Shown here: positions 26,598 through 39,758 of the stretch, piece by piece
Layout of the letters: each line of letters opens with the position of its first letter
Numbering within the stretch: position 1 is the stretch's first letter
NCBI GenBank assembly: GCA_037074765.1
Contig: JBAMDO010000105.1
Coordinates: 122,854-186,853, forward strand
Reading direction: 5' to 3'
Source: Mansonella perstans
Taxonomy: Eukaryota; Nematoda; Chromadorea; Rhabditida; Onchocercidae
DNA: 64,000 bases
Notes under the pieces: model-generated
What the model was told of the DNA's origin: nothing
What the model saw: the letters and a program-made list of their open reading frames with translations, nothing else
The model's database searches: none
Made by a program: the position numbers and the translations under genes

Positions 26598-28384
26598 AGC
26601 GACAACGTTATTATGACAGTGTTCGCTTTACATCGATTAAGACGACAGCCGGTGACGATCACTTCACCACGATTATCAATTAGAGGGTAATGTGTAATTC
26701 TAGAAGGGACATTAAAAAGGTATGTCTATGCAAGGACAAATACATATACAGTATGCACACACACTATAAAAGTATCTTTACATAAGAACGTCTGTTTAAT
26801 TTGTATGGAAAAAGTTAAAATTTGGTTAAAAACATTTGAAAACAATCATTTTCCTTCTTCATTCCTTCTCTAAAATTATTAAATAGATCTTTGCAATTGC
26901 TTTTATGTCTGGTATGTTTTCCTTCAAATTATAATTAATGTGATATTGTGCAGTGATATACTAAAGATACACCAGCAACCCTGGATATTTCTGTATTTGT
27001 GGTAAGAGAAGAAAAGGTTATAAGTAAAGATGCATAAAAAAACGAATATGAACTTTCAGAAAATATAACTTGAAATGATTTAGTGATAACTTAACTGGTG
27101 AATGATAACTACCTTTTTTTAACCCCTGTGTTATCAACCCGGATGACATGACATGATAAATGCTGCAAGACTGCTTTCCAACAGGTTGAGAAAATGTGGC
27201 AGGGAATTTATAGGAAAAACAGGTAACGGCAGGTATTCTTTTATTTTTACCCTTCTGTCCCACATCTTCATGTAGGAATGTTCTACATTAAACATTAATT
27301 TCTAGAATACAAATTCAGATATCGACTGAAAAAAGCAATGTATGAAATTGTAGAATGCAAAATATGGTGATAAGGCGTGTCATAATAACGGTACTTTTTC
27401 TTTAACTTGACTTTCACTGCTGTTAAACTTAATTGTTCTTATTTCCATCTTCCTCATTAATTTCTGTTCAGCAAATAATTATATAAGCTAGTAAAACAAG
27501 GATGAGAAATTTGCTTTTATCTCCCAATAAGCTTAAACAGTGCAATTCAATTTCAGTCCTCTTATTGATCCTACTAGTGTTTGAGAATTTTATTTTACAA
27601 TAATGAGGTACTATCATTAACAAGGTGACAACCAAGAATGTTTTTTTTAAGCAATGAGCTTATCGTAGTAGTGATGCTAAACTGTATTAAGATTACTGCG
27701 TAATCTCGGGGTATCGATATTTCCTTTTATTGTTAGAACAATTTGATCATAAAATAATGACGAGAAGTATTATAACGCATTTCTTTCCCTCACTGTAGCC
27801 CTAGAATTCACTAGACAGTCTGTATGGAATGTTAAATGGCATGAATAGTTGACATTAAATATCATTCTAGAATTCAAGGATCATTTTTACAATTTTGTTT
27901 CGACTAAACGCCATATTTATTTATAATCTTTCGTTATGTATTCAGTTGCAACTCGAACTTTAATATCATCCCTTCCTTTATTTGACGTTAATTCCCAATC
28001 ACCGAAGAGAAGAGTGGTAAAAACAAATAGTTAAAGTATCTTTTAAAACAAAAGTATAAAACGACCCCAGAACGAATGTTCATATCTTCGTCTTCTCTAC
28101 CTTAACGCGCATCAATTTGATTTGATTGGGAAGAAATTTCTTTGTACAATAACTAAAAATTTTTTATCGAATAGAAAGAAATTTTTGTCATGTATCAGAT
28201 TACTCTGCTTTGTTCGTACTTTTCGATGATTTATGCATACTACGATGTAATTGACGTATGAAGTACATTTCCTTGCACCTTCATACAAAAATTCAGTTCC
28301 AAACTGTATTTTTCCGAAGAGAATTGTAAACAGCATATTGACTTCTTGAGATATTAAGTTTTGACAAATGAAATTCAAGACAAA

Positions 28385-28528
28385 ACCTGCGCATTTTACT
28401 ATTTGCCTTCGATGAATCGTTAGTTAATGCAGGAAGAAAAGGCAAAGTTATTAAAATATTCAAAGCAGCTACATCTGCTTCCGAAACACAACGACAATTA
28501 CTCAGTTCCAGTTTCACGCCAACCATGA
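28385..28528 (-). other. Candidate isolated exon
   Basis: On the minus strand an acceptor-like tagattttag is followed by an open frame (MVGVKLELSNCRCVSEADVA, then a hydrophobic LNILITLPFLPAL). It ends at a donor-like cgcag|gttttg. The peptide looks more protein-like than nearby frames, but no family is recognised and no partner exon was found. Confidence 0.2.
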
Positions 28529-30907
28529 TCACTAAAATCTAAATATAGTATAAAGGTAAATTAGCTGAGTCCTTAACAGTCTAGATTAAAGTCTGCTATA
28601 AAGTTGGACAGATATTTCCGCTTCAATTAACACAAACAGCGCTACTCGAAGATAATTGGGAAAAAAACCAGCTGGTAACTCTTGGTACGATAACACTGCA
28701 CTTTTCTCAAATTTCTCGTTCAATTGATAACTGCATTCAGTGACGAAGCTTTGATATAATGTTGATTTCTTTTATCTAAAAGTTTATCCAAACTTTTACA
28801 GATTGTCATTAAACGGAGACTTGACGATAACAAAGTAGAAAAAGACAAGTGAGTTGTTGCCGGATGCTATCCATTAAATCTATAAAAAAAAAATATCGAG
28901 ACACATATCATTTCAGTCTAAAACTACAACCATGACAGCTCTTTGATGTATTAAATAAAGACGAAAAATTATTCGTCAACTACAGAGGATAATAGCGTGA
29001 ATACACACAGTATTCACTTTGCTGAGGGGGAAGAGGCAGATTATTTCCAGTACGCCTATGTACTTTTGTGAATCGTCTTTTTTTTTCTAACAAAATAAAT
29101 AGATTGCCTATCTAGTCATTTATTTGCGTTCTAAATAAATGAACTTCGCACTTTAAGTCTACTATATGCAATTTGCAGTAATAACAGTATCACTATGACT
29201 CATAAAATTTGAAGTTAGGAAGTTAGAGAGAAAGGAAATTTCCGAAAACAAGTCAAGCAACTACTGTTACCAGCCCAAACTACCCCAAATTAACATCATT
29301 GGTTGCCCTACGTTAAAACTATTGTCACAATTTCAGAATTGCTTTGAGAATTTACAGATAAAGACAAACTAAAGAGATCGAGGAGCAATGATGCAAATCA
29401 AATCTCATCATTAATTTAAAATAGAATCTAATAATCACAGTGATACGGTCCACAACTGATCTCAACATCACTTTAAATTCATTCAAAGTGAAAACTTGTT
29501 TCAAGTTATCTGAGAAATTTAATTTTAAGCCCCCTAAAATTCATAAAATTATTAATTTATTCCCGAATTAAGAAAAAAAAACATATCAATCAAATTCAGT
29601 TATTCAATCTGATCTAAAAATAATTCTGAAATTACCTATAGCATCAGTCAGCACAAAAATGAAGCAAGGATAACATTAATGTACCAGTTCTTATCTTCAT
29701 CTTGTAAGTCACATTAGTACACAGGAAGCAAGATAACTTTCCTCTCATAGCATCTGATGATTCTTTTTTTGAAAAATACTTATATCGTTGATGTTACCTA
29801 TTAACTCCAATTTAGCCAGTTTAATATGTAATTTAGCATAGACGATTCACAGTTCACTTATTTTGATTTGTTTTCTTAGATCTTCACACAAAAGGAACAC
29901 AAAAAAAAAAAAAGAAAATGGCGAATATCTGGCAATCTAGCAGAAAAGCTGCAAAAAGAAACAGAATTACCACTTGAACATTAGCAGCACATGTTCGATG
30001 ATAATAAATCCCAACAATGATAATGACCTGGACAACGAAATTTATGTTTTTTTTTGCTTCATCGTTTTCACACATGTGACATTCAGCTAAATAACCAATA
30101 CTATCTATTTATAGTGAGTATTAGCGGTTTCTGTCGACTGTATCATGCAAAGACCGAATGCATTTGTAAAAACATTCACGATTTTCAGCAGAAGCGACCA
30201 GTGAATCATCCACCATATAACGTTCAAAAATTCAATTCCTTCATAATGAGGAATATCCGGAAGATTGATAGCATGAATTATGTGTGTTATCCCAGGATCT
30301 TGTAGTTTCTGGAATCATCACAAGAAGAACCAAGACAGCAGTTTCCTTAATGTCTGAAGTCTTGAAATAAGTAATTCCAAATCAGTGCCTTAGTCAGTAC
30401 ATTGTCTTAGAATGTTAAAGCACTTTTTTCTTACACAATTTTTCTGAAAAGCACAATTTCTAAATCATAAGTATTTGTATTTTTTTAAATAACGGCAAGC
30501 CAGGCGAAATACCTTCTTATAAGTCTTTCTAATCATCTACCACTTTTTATTCATTTTAATCCAGATTTTCAATTTTTGTGAACTTTTATTTTCGGGTGAC
30601 AGATTCTAACTTATCAAATTGTAATGAAACCCGCTATTTCAGAGAAATACAATAGTGACCACGAATCAGTATACAATAAAAACCTACTACTTGAGAAAAT
30701 GTTAAACTTGTAAAAGGCCTAAAATATTCTTTTTCGTTTTTTGCAAATTAAAATTTGCTGTTAGCAAAATGATTAAAAATCCTTGTTTGCAGCGAAACTT
30801 ACTGTCTGCTTATCTATATTTTAAAAAATCTTTCAAATTTAAATCTTTAGCAAAACATACCGAATAATAACCACTCATTCACATTTCATCCCCAACAATT
30901 TCACCAC

Positions 30908-30995
30908 AACTTTATATTACTGTTTATATTAAACACAACTTTATATTAAACTTTATATTAAACAACTTTATATTAATTTTACTTTATATTAATGT
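30908..30995. repeat. Short imperfect tandem repeat, actttatattaa units
   Basis: About five copies of an A+T-rich unit resembling actttatattaa occur close together, with variable spacers. Confidence 0.6.
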
Positions 30996-32119
30996 GAATT
31001 TTATTTTGCTTTTCATTGCAAATAAATAATACTTTCCTTTCAATTATTATTCAAACTATTATTATTTTTCCTTTTGCTTTGGTAAGCATTATGAAGATCT
31101 GAGCAGTTTTATTCAATTTTTGTATGTCTTATAGAAATAATTAGTTGAAAGTAATTAATCAATATTGCGTAGAAAAACCTCTTAATTTTTATTCAGAAAA
31201 ATCATGCGATGTAATAATCGTACAATTTTATAAATTGTAATGAATTTAGTGTTCAAAACAATCAATTCTTAAAATGTGATATTCCGAATTAAATTAATTC
31301 GTACGAAGTCTTCAAAACATTTAACAAATCAGTTGTGGTGAAAACTATACGATTATAGTAACAAAGGTTTACCTTCTCCGTAATGCAACCAAAATCATTT
31401 AAAAAAAGATAAAGTTGAATTCCTCAAAGTTGAAATATCACATAATTTTGGGGGTGACCATTTCTGTGGTAGTTCGAAATCAAAATGAATGATTTAAGGA
31501 ATTACAATTTCTGGATAAAACGAGACACTTCTCACGAATATGATAGCAAAAGGTCAAATATTATTGAAGAGAGGAGTTAATTACTGGTGAAGTTGTAGAG
31601 GGGATTAAGTACTCTTGAGAAAAAAGTTCAGTACCTCATGATGAACTGAGGAAAAGATCAATCAATGTCAAGCATCAAAATGAACATTGACATTAATTTA
31701 CGGATAATTGAAAAGTAAATGTCTTTTTTTGAGGACAATATCAGGACAGCTATATCAACTATAACACTTTAAATCATCTGAACCGAAGTTCAAAGCTCTT
31801 AATTATTATTAATGAATCACCTAAATAAGTACGTGTCCGAAGTGAAAAGCACGACACTCTTCAGTTTTCCAACGAAAATGTGCCGTACGGTTCTTTGCGG
31901 CGCATCCCATTTATTTTATCGACTAAAACGTTTCGTAATGTTTGTCGATTTCGGGGTACTTTTTGATTTGTTTCGTGATGTGAGTTATAATTTTTGATTT
32001 GTTTTCGTGAGTTATTAACACGCTTTTAAAGTACGTAATAGTTCCTCGAAATTGAATCTTTAAATATACAATTTAGTTGGTGAAACAAATCCAGATTAAG
32101 CGTGATACGCTGTGGTCAT

Positions 32120-33240
32120 ATGTCAGTTACGTTGCAGACGACTTTGGGTGATATCAAAATCGAATTGTATTGTGATTTATGCCCAAAGACGTGTGAAGTA
32201 AGCATTTTTATCTGATTACAAAGCTAAAGTGACGTTTGACTCATTTTTTTCAAGAAATATGTTTTGAAGTGGAAAATACATTATTCAAATACTTAAATGA
32301 AATTATCATATGCGATTTTTTTTTTTTTACATATAATCAGATTGTATAAATATACTTGGCTTTTGTTAGCATGAATCATTGGACAATCTTGAAAACATTG
32401 TATTATTTGTGAAAAGTCACTTCTGAAAGTTTAACTGACACATTTTAATTCTTTTTTACATTAAATTGTCAATTTGCAGAATTTTTTGGCATTGTGTGCA
32501 AGCGGTTACTACGATAACTGCATTTTTCATCGTAATATCAAAGATTTTATGGTGCAAACTGGTGACCCAACTGGTACAGGTAAAGGAGGTGATAGTATTT
32601 GGGGTGGACCAATTGAAGACGAATTAAACGCATCCTTGAAGGTATCTTTTCTGTTGCAGTGTGGCTGATGTTTTTTATGTGTTTTCATGTCAACTTCATT
32701 CATTTTTGCCGTATTATCTTTTGTAAAGTTCCTTATATGATTCAGTTTTTGAGCTGTAGAAATAAAAAACATATTTTTAATGACCAATATATCATTGTAG
32801 CACGACGCCAGGGGCGTTGTGTCTATGGCTGGTAACGGACCAAATACAAGTCGATCGCAATTTTTCATCACATACGCTAAACACCCAACATTGGATTTGA
32901 AATATACAATTTTTGGACGGTTTGTTTTGCTTTTTTTATAGTTTTTATTTTTGATATGTGTAGACTTGTTAAGATTTCTTTATTTTTTGTCAACATCATG
33001 CTTATTTTGCAAAATAATTTTTGTACTTTATGAAGTAAGTCATGAGATTCCTGTCGTTTGTATGTGCGGTAAATAGCAATCAAAGTTAATATTATTTGTA
33101 GCGTAATAAACGGATTTGACGTATTAGACGAGCTGGAAAAAGTCAAAGTTGACGCCAAATACCGTCCAGTTGTTGAACAGAAAATTCAAAATGTTATCAT
33201 CCACGCTAATCCGATTGCCGAAATGGCGACCAATATTTGA
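32120..33240 (+). CDS. cyn-10: Cyclophilin-type peptidyl-prolyl isomerase, PPIL3/CYN-10
   Basis: This is a single-domain cyclophilin of the PPIL3 group, a nuclear, spliceosome-associated class of prolyl isomerase. Four exons: 32120-32197, 32480-32641, 32801-32919 and 33102-33240. They give 165 residues, against about 161 in human PPIL3. The start [19 protein letters not shown] is the standard PPIL3 N-terminus. Active-site signatures are intact: [20 protein letters not shown] with the catalytic Arg, and [20 protein letters not shown]. The C-terminus [10 protein letters not shown] is also typical. Exon 1 has a strong gtaagc donor. The next gene begins inside the last exon, so the pair is probably transcribed together. 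Identification is near certain. Confidence 0.96.
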
Positions 33241-34534
33241 AATTAGTTGTTTGAGTCGTATTTCAACATACGATATTGCATATCATCATTTTATTTATGC
33301 TTCTTCACGGCTGACCAAAAATAGATCATCAAGTTTTCATCTCACAAACACAAACAGGATTTTACTACGACATTTAAGCGATACAAAAGACATGAAACTG
33401 TTTAAATCCGACGAAGGGCACCCGATCGAGATAGAAAAAGAAATAGATTTGGAAACAATTCGAGAAATGCAAAAGTATTTTGAGCAGTATACTGAGGAAT
33501 ATGTTGAGATGGAAGCAGAGTCAGAAACTCCATACAAAACTGTAACAAAATCAGGTATGTATTGCTTACCTTTTGACCTGGAATTCTGCACCAGTCAATG
33601 TTGATTTAATATTTGAGAACGAATGACGTGATTTGAAATGGGCGTTTTCCTAGGGCAGCCGAAAAGGTGGAACTATCAAATTTTTATTACTAATGATTCC
33701 TTTACTTTATGATTATAATTATATACTTTCACAAATTATGAGATGATGTATACAGAGATTATTTTTCTTTAACTTTTTTATTTATTGCAGATCGCTTATG
33801 CCAACGGCTTAAACCTTTGTTGGATTTTGAACAAGATTCTTCATCAAGTCCGCTTAGCGTGAAAGAGATTGTGAATATACTGCGAGCCGAACGCTCCGAA
33901 GATATCGTTTGTATCAAAGTACCCATGGATGACGCATATGACAGATATTTTATTATTTGTACGCCTCATAATATGAGGCACGGTGACGCTATTGTGCTTG
34001 CTATACGGAAATGTTTCAAGCTTAAGACTAATCAACAAGTTTGTTATATTGCATTCCTATCTCAATTTTCTGTTCAGCTTTTCATAAATTGAAATGCGAA
34101 CTGACTTTAGTTTTCTAAAGATTTATATGGGAATTAATTTTGCGGCTTTTTTTTCTTTTTTCTCACGTTGCAAATGCAGAACTGGATACTTCTACTTCCC
34201 ATAACTTTGTTTTTTTTGCATCTTTGGTGACTGGAGTACCATTTTTGTCTGTGTGTTACCACTAGCGTTTTATTATGAATGTGGTCTAATCATGTCGTTA
34301 TCACAGTGTTTTTTTTTTCCAAAAACTTTTGGATTTAAAAAAATTTAGGTAGAGCCACCGAGGAAAGCGAAAGTTGGTCGATGGTTGTGTTACACTTTTG
34401 AGAATATCTCAGTACATATAATGACTCGTGAAGCGCGACTTAAATATGATCTTGAAAGCCTTTGGGGCATCGGATGGATGGAGACATTCGACGATGCTGC
34501 CGATATTTCAAATTCAGAATTTTCGATACCTTAA
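33191..34534 (+). CDS. MALSU1: Mitochondrial ribosome assembly/silencing factor, MALSU1/RsfS family
   Basis: The RsfS/Iojap family binds ribosomal large-subunit protein L14 and blocks premature joining of subunits. MALSU1 is the mitochondrial form. Three exons: 33191-33554, 33791-34038 and 34349-34534, giving 265 residues. The RsfS core lies in exons 2-3: VKEIVNILRAERSEDIVCIK, then YDRYFIICT, then GRWLCYTFENISVHIMTREA and YDLESLWG. The chosen start, [14 protein letters not shown], opens a Ser/Thr/Arg-rich stretch of about 60 residues poor in acidic residues, a plausible mitochondrial presequence. This start is 50 bp inside the cyclophilin coding sequence, in another frame. The next Met (33391) would lose the presequence, so I prefer 33191. 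From the acceptor at 33101 the first ATG is 33191, which suggests spliced-leader addition there. Confidence 0.88.
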
Positions 34535-34611
34535 TTAAGCTGTTTTTCTTTTTGTTTTTGTTTTTTTTTTGCTTTTTTATTTTTTTCTTTTTTGTTTGTT
34601 ATATATTGATA

Positions 34612-34621
34612 AATAAATAAA
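34612..34621 (+). terminator. Polyadenylation signal after MALSU1
   Basis: Two overlapping AATAAA hexamers (34612-34617 and 34616-34621) lie about 80 bp after the stop codon, following a T-rich stretch. Confidence 0.65.
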
Positions 34622-35415
34622 CCTGAACAGAATGTATTATGCTTCATTTGAATACGACAAATGTAGAGCTTGGTTCTTATGTTGTGCTTTAACAGTATGT
34701 AGTAAATTCATAGTGTGTGTTTATTTTTTGGAAGTTTTATTGACAGATAAATATAGATTCGGTTTAAAACAACTGACGAATTATACATATAGGTTCTAAG
34801 TTTTTTATTACTATGTTAAATAAAAAAAAGTAAATACAGCTGTTGTTATCAAGTTTGTCTATCATTCTGATCTTCGTGAGAATATTGAACCTATTTTTCC
34901 CAATCAATTTTGACGAAGTTATTATGGCCAGATGAAATTCGTCGTTGCTATGTTGCTTTTGACTTTCTTCGAATTTCACGAAGAGAAAGGAGGAACACAA
35001 TATTGCTCAATAGTAATACTTCGCATAAGGTTAACAAATCAAATTAACGAGTACTCATTAATGAAGCAAGCGCCGAAACTATAAATAACAATAATGCCAT
35101 TTCCTGTTGTGACGTCATCTTATTTCTGAAGTGGTGAAGAAATAAAGGATTGTGGGTTTATTTCCAATTAAGTTTGAATTATGCTTCCATAATTATCCAT
35201 AAGTTAATTAAGTTCTCTTGAGCACGTTGAAGGAATTCATTCTTCTAAATAGTTTTGTTTTCGTTGCGAACTATCTGTAACTTCGTTAATTGGAACACTT
35301 TTTTTTTCATAATTTCTTCAAAAGTATTCTTGATAAAGATATTGAAGACGATAATTCATGCTGCTTTATGATTAGCCAAATATTAAATTTCAATTATTTA
35401 TATGATGATATAAAT

Positions 35416-35476
35416 CAATCTCAATTTACTTACCACCAATCTCAATTTACTTACCATCAATCTCAGTTTACTTACT
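35416..35476. repeat. 21-bp tandem repeat, three copies
   Basis: Unit caatctcaatttacttacca(c/t), at 35416, 35437 and 35458; the third copy has one substitution and is slightly short. It creates a repeated YHQSQFT peptide in a frame that is probably not coding. Confidence 0.85.
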
Positions 35477-38400
35477 TTTGCCCTTCATCGTTCTGTTGTC
35501 ATTTGTTTTGTTCATCATTTGTCAGAAAGTTTGTTTTGTTTTCATTAACCTTCAATTTTTTTTTTTTTTTTAATAATTTTTTGTAAATTCGGTTATTTCA
35601 TACATTGCATATTCCGTTAAACATACCGGATCACGCTGTTGTTAAGCATCAAATTCCGAAAGCAAGCTCCGAACAGACTGTAGTAATGCTGAGAATATTC
35701 CTTGTTATGCTTTAAAACACTAGATCGTTCTTCCCATTCCCACTGTTTTACCATTATTTCTGTCCTTATCTGTGATTGCAGCAAAAACGAAGAAATATCA
35801 TTGAAACATAGCGAAATATGAAGTCAACATGAGTATGAGTGATAGAATTTCGGGAAAATTTGAGAAGTAGGAGATAGAGGTGACAGAGGTAAAAGTAAGA
35901 GAATAATCATTGCATAACAGGGAAAAAATTCAGTAAAAATCCATATAATCGAAGTGCAGTACTGAATTTATACAATGGAATTTTTGGAATTTTTATGTAT
36001 GAAATATCTATCAAAGTAAAAAGTTAATTGATTTTAGTAAAATGGAATTTGAAAAATTGGAAAATGAATAATCCAAATATATTTGTATTCTTTTTATTTC
36101 ATTATTTTCCTTTTTATTACCAGTTCTTTACTACCAGTTTATTACCAGTAACCATAACTGTAACGTTGGGAGAAATTAGTGGCAGATTTTGTTACCTGTT
36201 AGGTTCAGATTAAGAGATCCGAAGTAACTTCTGATAATAAGAAATAGAAACAAGAAAAGATCGGAAAATGTCAAAGAGAACTTAAGAGTCTAAATTTAAA
36301 GAATTTTAATTCTAGTTTAAAGTTTCCTACTTATCTAGCAAAATTCATTGCCATTTTTTTTCAAGGGTCGTCTTCTCGCAATAAAAGATTTTTTTTACGC
36401 CTAAATTCAAACTGTTATTAAAATTTTGCGATTTATGTTATCAGTCTTCTTTGTTTGTTTATCAACTAACTATCGATTTGAACATTTACAATGAACAATT
36501 AAAGCAATTAAAGAATGATACACAATCATTTAATAATAACATCATTTGATTCAAAGAATTACATAGCACTGAAGAGTCCTTTTAAATTTTTGATCAATTT
36601 GAGAAACATACATTAATTCGGCTCTGTTCGTTCTAATAAACGAAGGATTAAGTGAACAGTACTTTGATCATATTGGCGCTAAGTTGCGTTCAACTTACAA
36701 AATTTGCAACTAAAATTTTTCTTACTAATATAACAATAGCGGAAGATTTGTCTTACATGTGTACTATGTGAATTGTTGATTCACTGCCGGATTTTGCTAA
36801 ATGTCATGCATAACATTTGTAAATTTTGTTTTAAAAAGCTTAAACGTTTTTTAAAAAATCCACAGCCAATTACTGTAGCTAATTTTTTGTGGCCATTTCT
36901 ATTGAGAAACTAAAGTTTTGTCAATTTGTCAATTTCATAAGAGTCCTAAATGATAAATTGTCAAAAATAGTAATGGAATAAAGAAATGAGTCTTTTTTTC
37001 AAGATTATATAATATTTGATTTATGCAATATCCATCACTCGTTTGCCTTTTGCAATTGCATGCACGATGTGAGAGACGTGAAGATTGCTTATTCGTTAAT
37101 TATAACACTATTAATCTAAAAAATTACATGTGGCAGTATGAAAGAAGTAAGCCAATAATACCGTTTGCATCAGAGCTGTAATTATGCCAGGGACGAAATT
37201 TTAAACATCTGATAGAAAGGAAAATGGAAACCAACATTATCTTCATGGCATTTTATATTACTGTTGGTCATAAAGCAAACTTGAACATATAAAGAAATTG
37301 TTCAAAACATCCTACTTCAGTTCAGCATTTTTCTAATTTAATATTAATTGATAATGAAAGTAATAACATTCTTATTACGTCATATAACTGCAACATCCTG
37401 CTAATAATTTTGTTATCGCAGGCTATTAGCACACTTGCTAATCATTTATTATTAATTGGGTAAGTTGCAGAATTTCTACTAATACGTTAATTAATACTTT
37501 GCTGCCTTGGCAGATTTAATCATTTAACATAAAAATTTTGTCTCTAAAATTTACTTTTTCTTTTTAAGCGAATTAACTTACTTTAATGCATATCAATAAA
37601 TTCGATAAATTCAGTAAAATAATTTCATTTTTTAGAATTCAATATTAGTCAGAAGCCGGGCAATATCATGATATAGTAGTCGGTTTAGTTTTGAAATATA
37701 TAAACTTAAAAATTAAATTTACTCTGGTTGAGTATAACAAATAAAATTACTGTAATTTAGTGTATACTGTTTGTTGTTTTCGGATTAATTCCGCATATTC
37801 ATTTCATGAATCTAACATTGATTTTTCCAGTCATTCTGTCTATTCTCTCCATTTTTGTGCATTATAGTTCAGCTTGAAGTAAATGAATTGCAAGCTTCAT
37901 ATTAAAGAAGGATAGAAATTTCATTTCATAGTGAAAAACAGTGTACTGAGTAGTTGAAGGATAATTTTCACTACAACTCATCGTTGTTATATTGTTAATT
38001 CACTTCGATTACTTCCATTTACGTCAATTGCACCCAAGTTTGTGAAAAGATATAATGACAAATAGAGTATGTTTCATGAAATTCGGCATTACAACTTTTC
38101 GCTTTTTGCTGTATGAAGCTTTTAATTGATGTATATAAAGAGAAAGGAAAGAAGAAAAGAAAAAGTATTCTCAGAGTTATTCGTCAAAATAACATTTTCT
38201 ATCTGAAGTCTGACCTACGTGATCAATGAGATAGGAGAGGAATATATCGAAATAATGAGTCGAAATGTTTGGCATCACTAATAGAACCAGTATATCAGGC
38301 TAGTAAGTCCTTTCATCGTTATTAACAAGCCATAAATGCTTCCCAAGCAAAAACGCCGATTGTTCTGTCTTGAAAGTTTCTTGGCGTTTCTTTCGAATTT

Positions 38401-39758
38401 TAGGCCAAATTCTAAATGACAAAGTATGCTATTACCATAATATTTTTTTAGAGCAATTATGTCAACTGTTGCTTAAAGTTAATTCAAGAATTAACATAAA
38501 TATCAAGCTGATATTTTAAACAATACCATAACCTCAACATTAATTTGTAACCAGATGATTTATAAAACGATAAGAATAACTGCCATCATTAGGCTACCAG
38601 GGACTAAATGGAGGTGGGATGTTTAATTGTTGGAATAAACTTAACAGAGGGTCAAATAAGCTAAACTTTTTTTAATAGCGGTTGAACTTGAGCACAGTTA
38701 GTACAAATAACTTTTGAGCCATGGAGTGCTTTGTTCCTTCCTTTTTTCAGATTCAAGAATTTCCAATGAAAGACTATAAAAGACATTACTAAATTCGGTA
38801 AATTTAAGTCTTATTTAAATTTAGAAAAAAAATGCGATGGTCCTAACGTTGTAAAAGATAGAATCATCACTTTAACAAATGAGTATTGGATAATTGAAGT
38901 TCACCATTTGATTGACTCATTTTAGTATTTACTTGACCATATTGCACCATTTTAATCAACTTTTATTGTTTCTACAAAACAATTTTTTCTAAAATATTCT
39001 CAACAAATATTTACAACAATTATTTACTTCATTCATTTCCTAAAGATGTTTGTTAAGTCTTTCTTCCCGTATTTCGTCCATCACTTTTTTCAATTTCTTA
39101 CTCTTATCAGAAGTATATTCTCTTTCTCAAATGATTATTTTATTTCAATCTTCGAATCGATTGGCATTCATATTTTCTTTTTCTTTAATCAAATATATAC
39201 TTCTCGAATGAATTTAATTTCTAAAGTTACTTAGAATTGAAACCAAATAGTGCTATTTGGGTTTAAACCAGAAAGTCAGAACAATTGGTATTAGTGTTTT
39301 AAAAAACTGCGTTTTCTTTTGAGTAGGCTTCCGGCATTAATAAAAAACTGACATCGAAATCTTTTATCTCTTTCGGTAGATTTCTCTTCTCAACTTTTTT
39401 TTTTGATTGCTAATTTTTATTTATAAATAATGATTTGAGATTAACGTTGGAATATCGTCAATAATAACAACAACTGTTACTTCTATACTTGTCTTTATAA
39501 AACGATTTTTCATTTTATCATCTCTTCAATGATAGAAAGTTTTATGTATTCCAAAATACAAAAGTTGAAATTATTTTTAGTCTGCAACTGAAAGACTAAT
39601 TTCTTATGTTTTTCTATGCAACTTTGTTCGGTCAGTAATTTTATTTGTCCTTTGTGAGATTTTCTGTTTATCAGTAATTTTATAAATTATCGGTTGTTTT
39701 ATTCTTATCAACGATCGATGAATTCATATATTGCTTTACTGCTAGCTTTCCTGATCAA

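Larger units (their letters stand above)
26598..32119. other. 5.5-kb divergent intergenic region between tra-3 and the cyclophilin gene
   Basis: It should hold the promoters of the minus-strand calpain and the plus-strand cyclophilin operon, but no clear core element is visible. No gene is supported. The best candidate exon is 28385-28528 (-), listed separately. Repeated actttatattaa units lie at about 30908-30995. Confidence 0.5.
34535..39758. other. 5.2-kb intergenic region upstream of the K+ channel
   Basis: No gene is supported on either strand. Short frames (34764-35000, 35290-35586, 36028-36213, 39046-39234) are low-complexity or lie across a repeat. The channel promoter and any 5' noncoding exon should be near the right end; no AG acceptor directly precedes the channel ATG. 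Confidence 0.5.

Noticed and set aside
33149..33190. Upstream extension of the MALSU1 frame without ATG
   Set aside because: It starts at a TTG and only reflects the open frame through the cyclophilin exon; the first ATG is 33191.
34764..35000. 78-codon minus-strand frame downstream of MALSU1
   Set aside because: Phe/Ile/Lys-rich, no splice context, overlaps the likely 3' flank of MALSU1.
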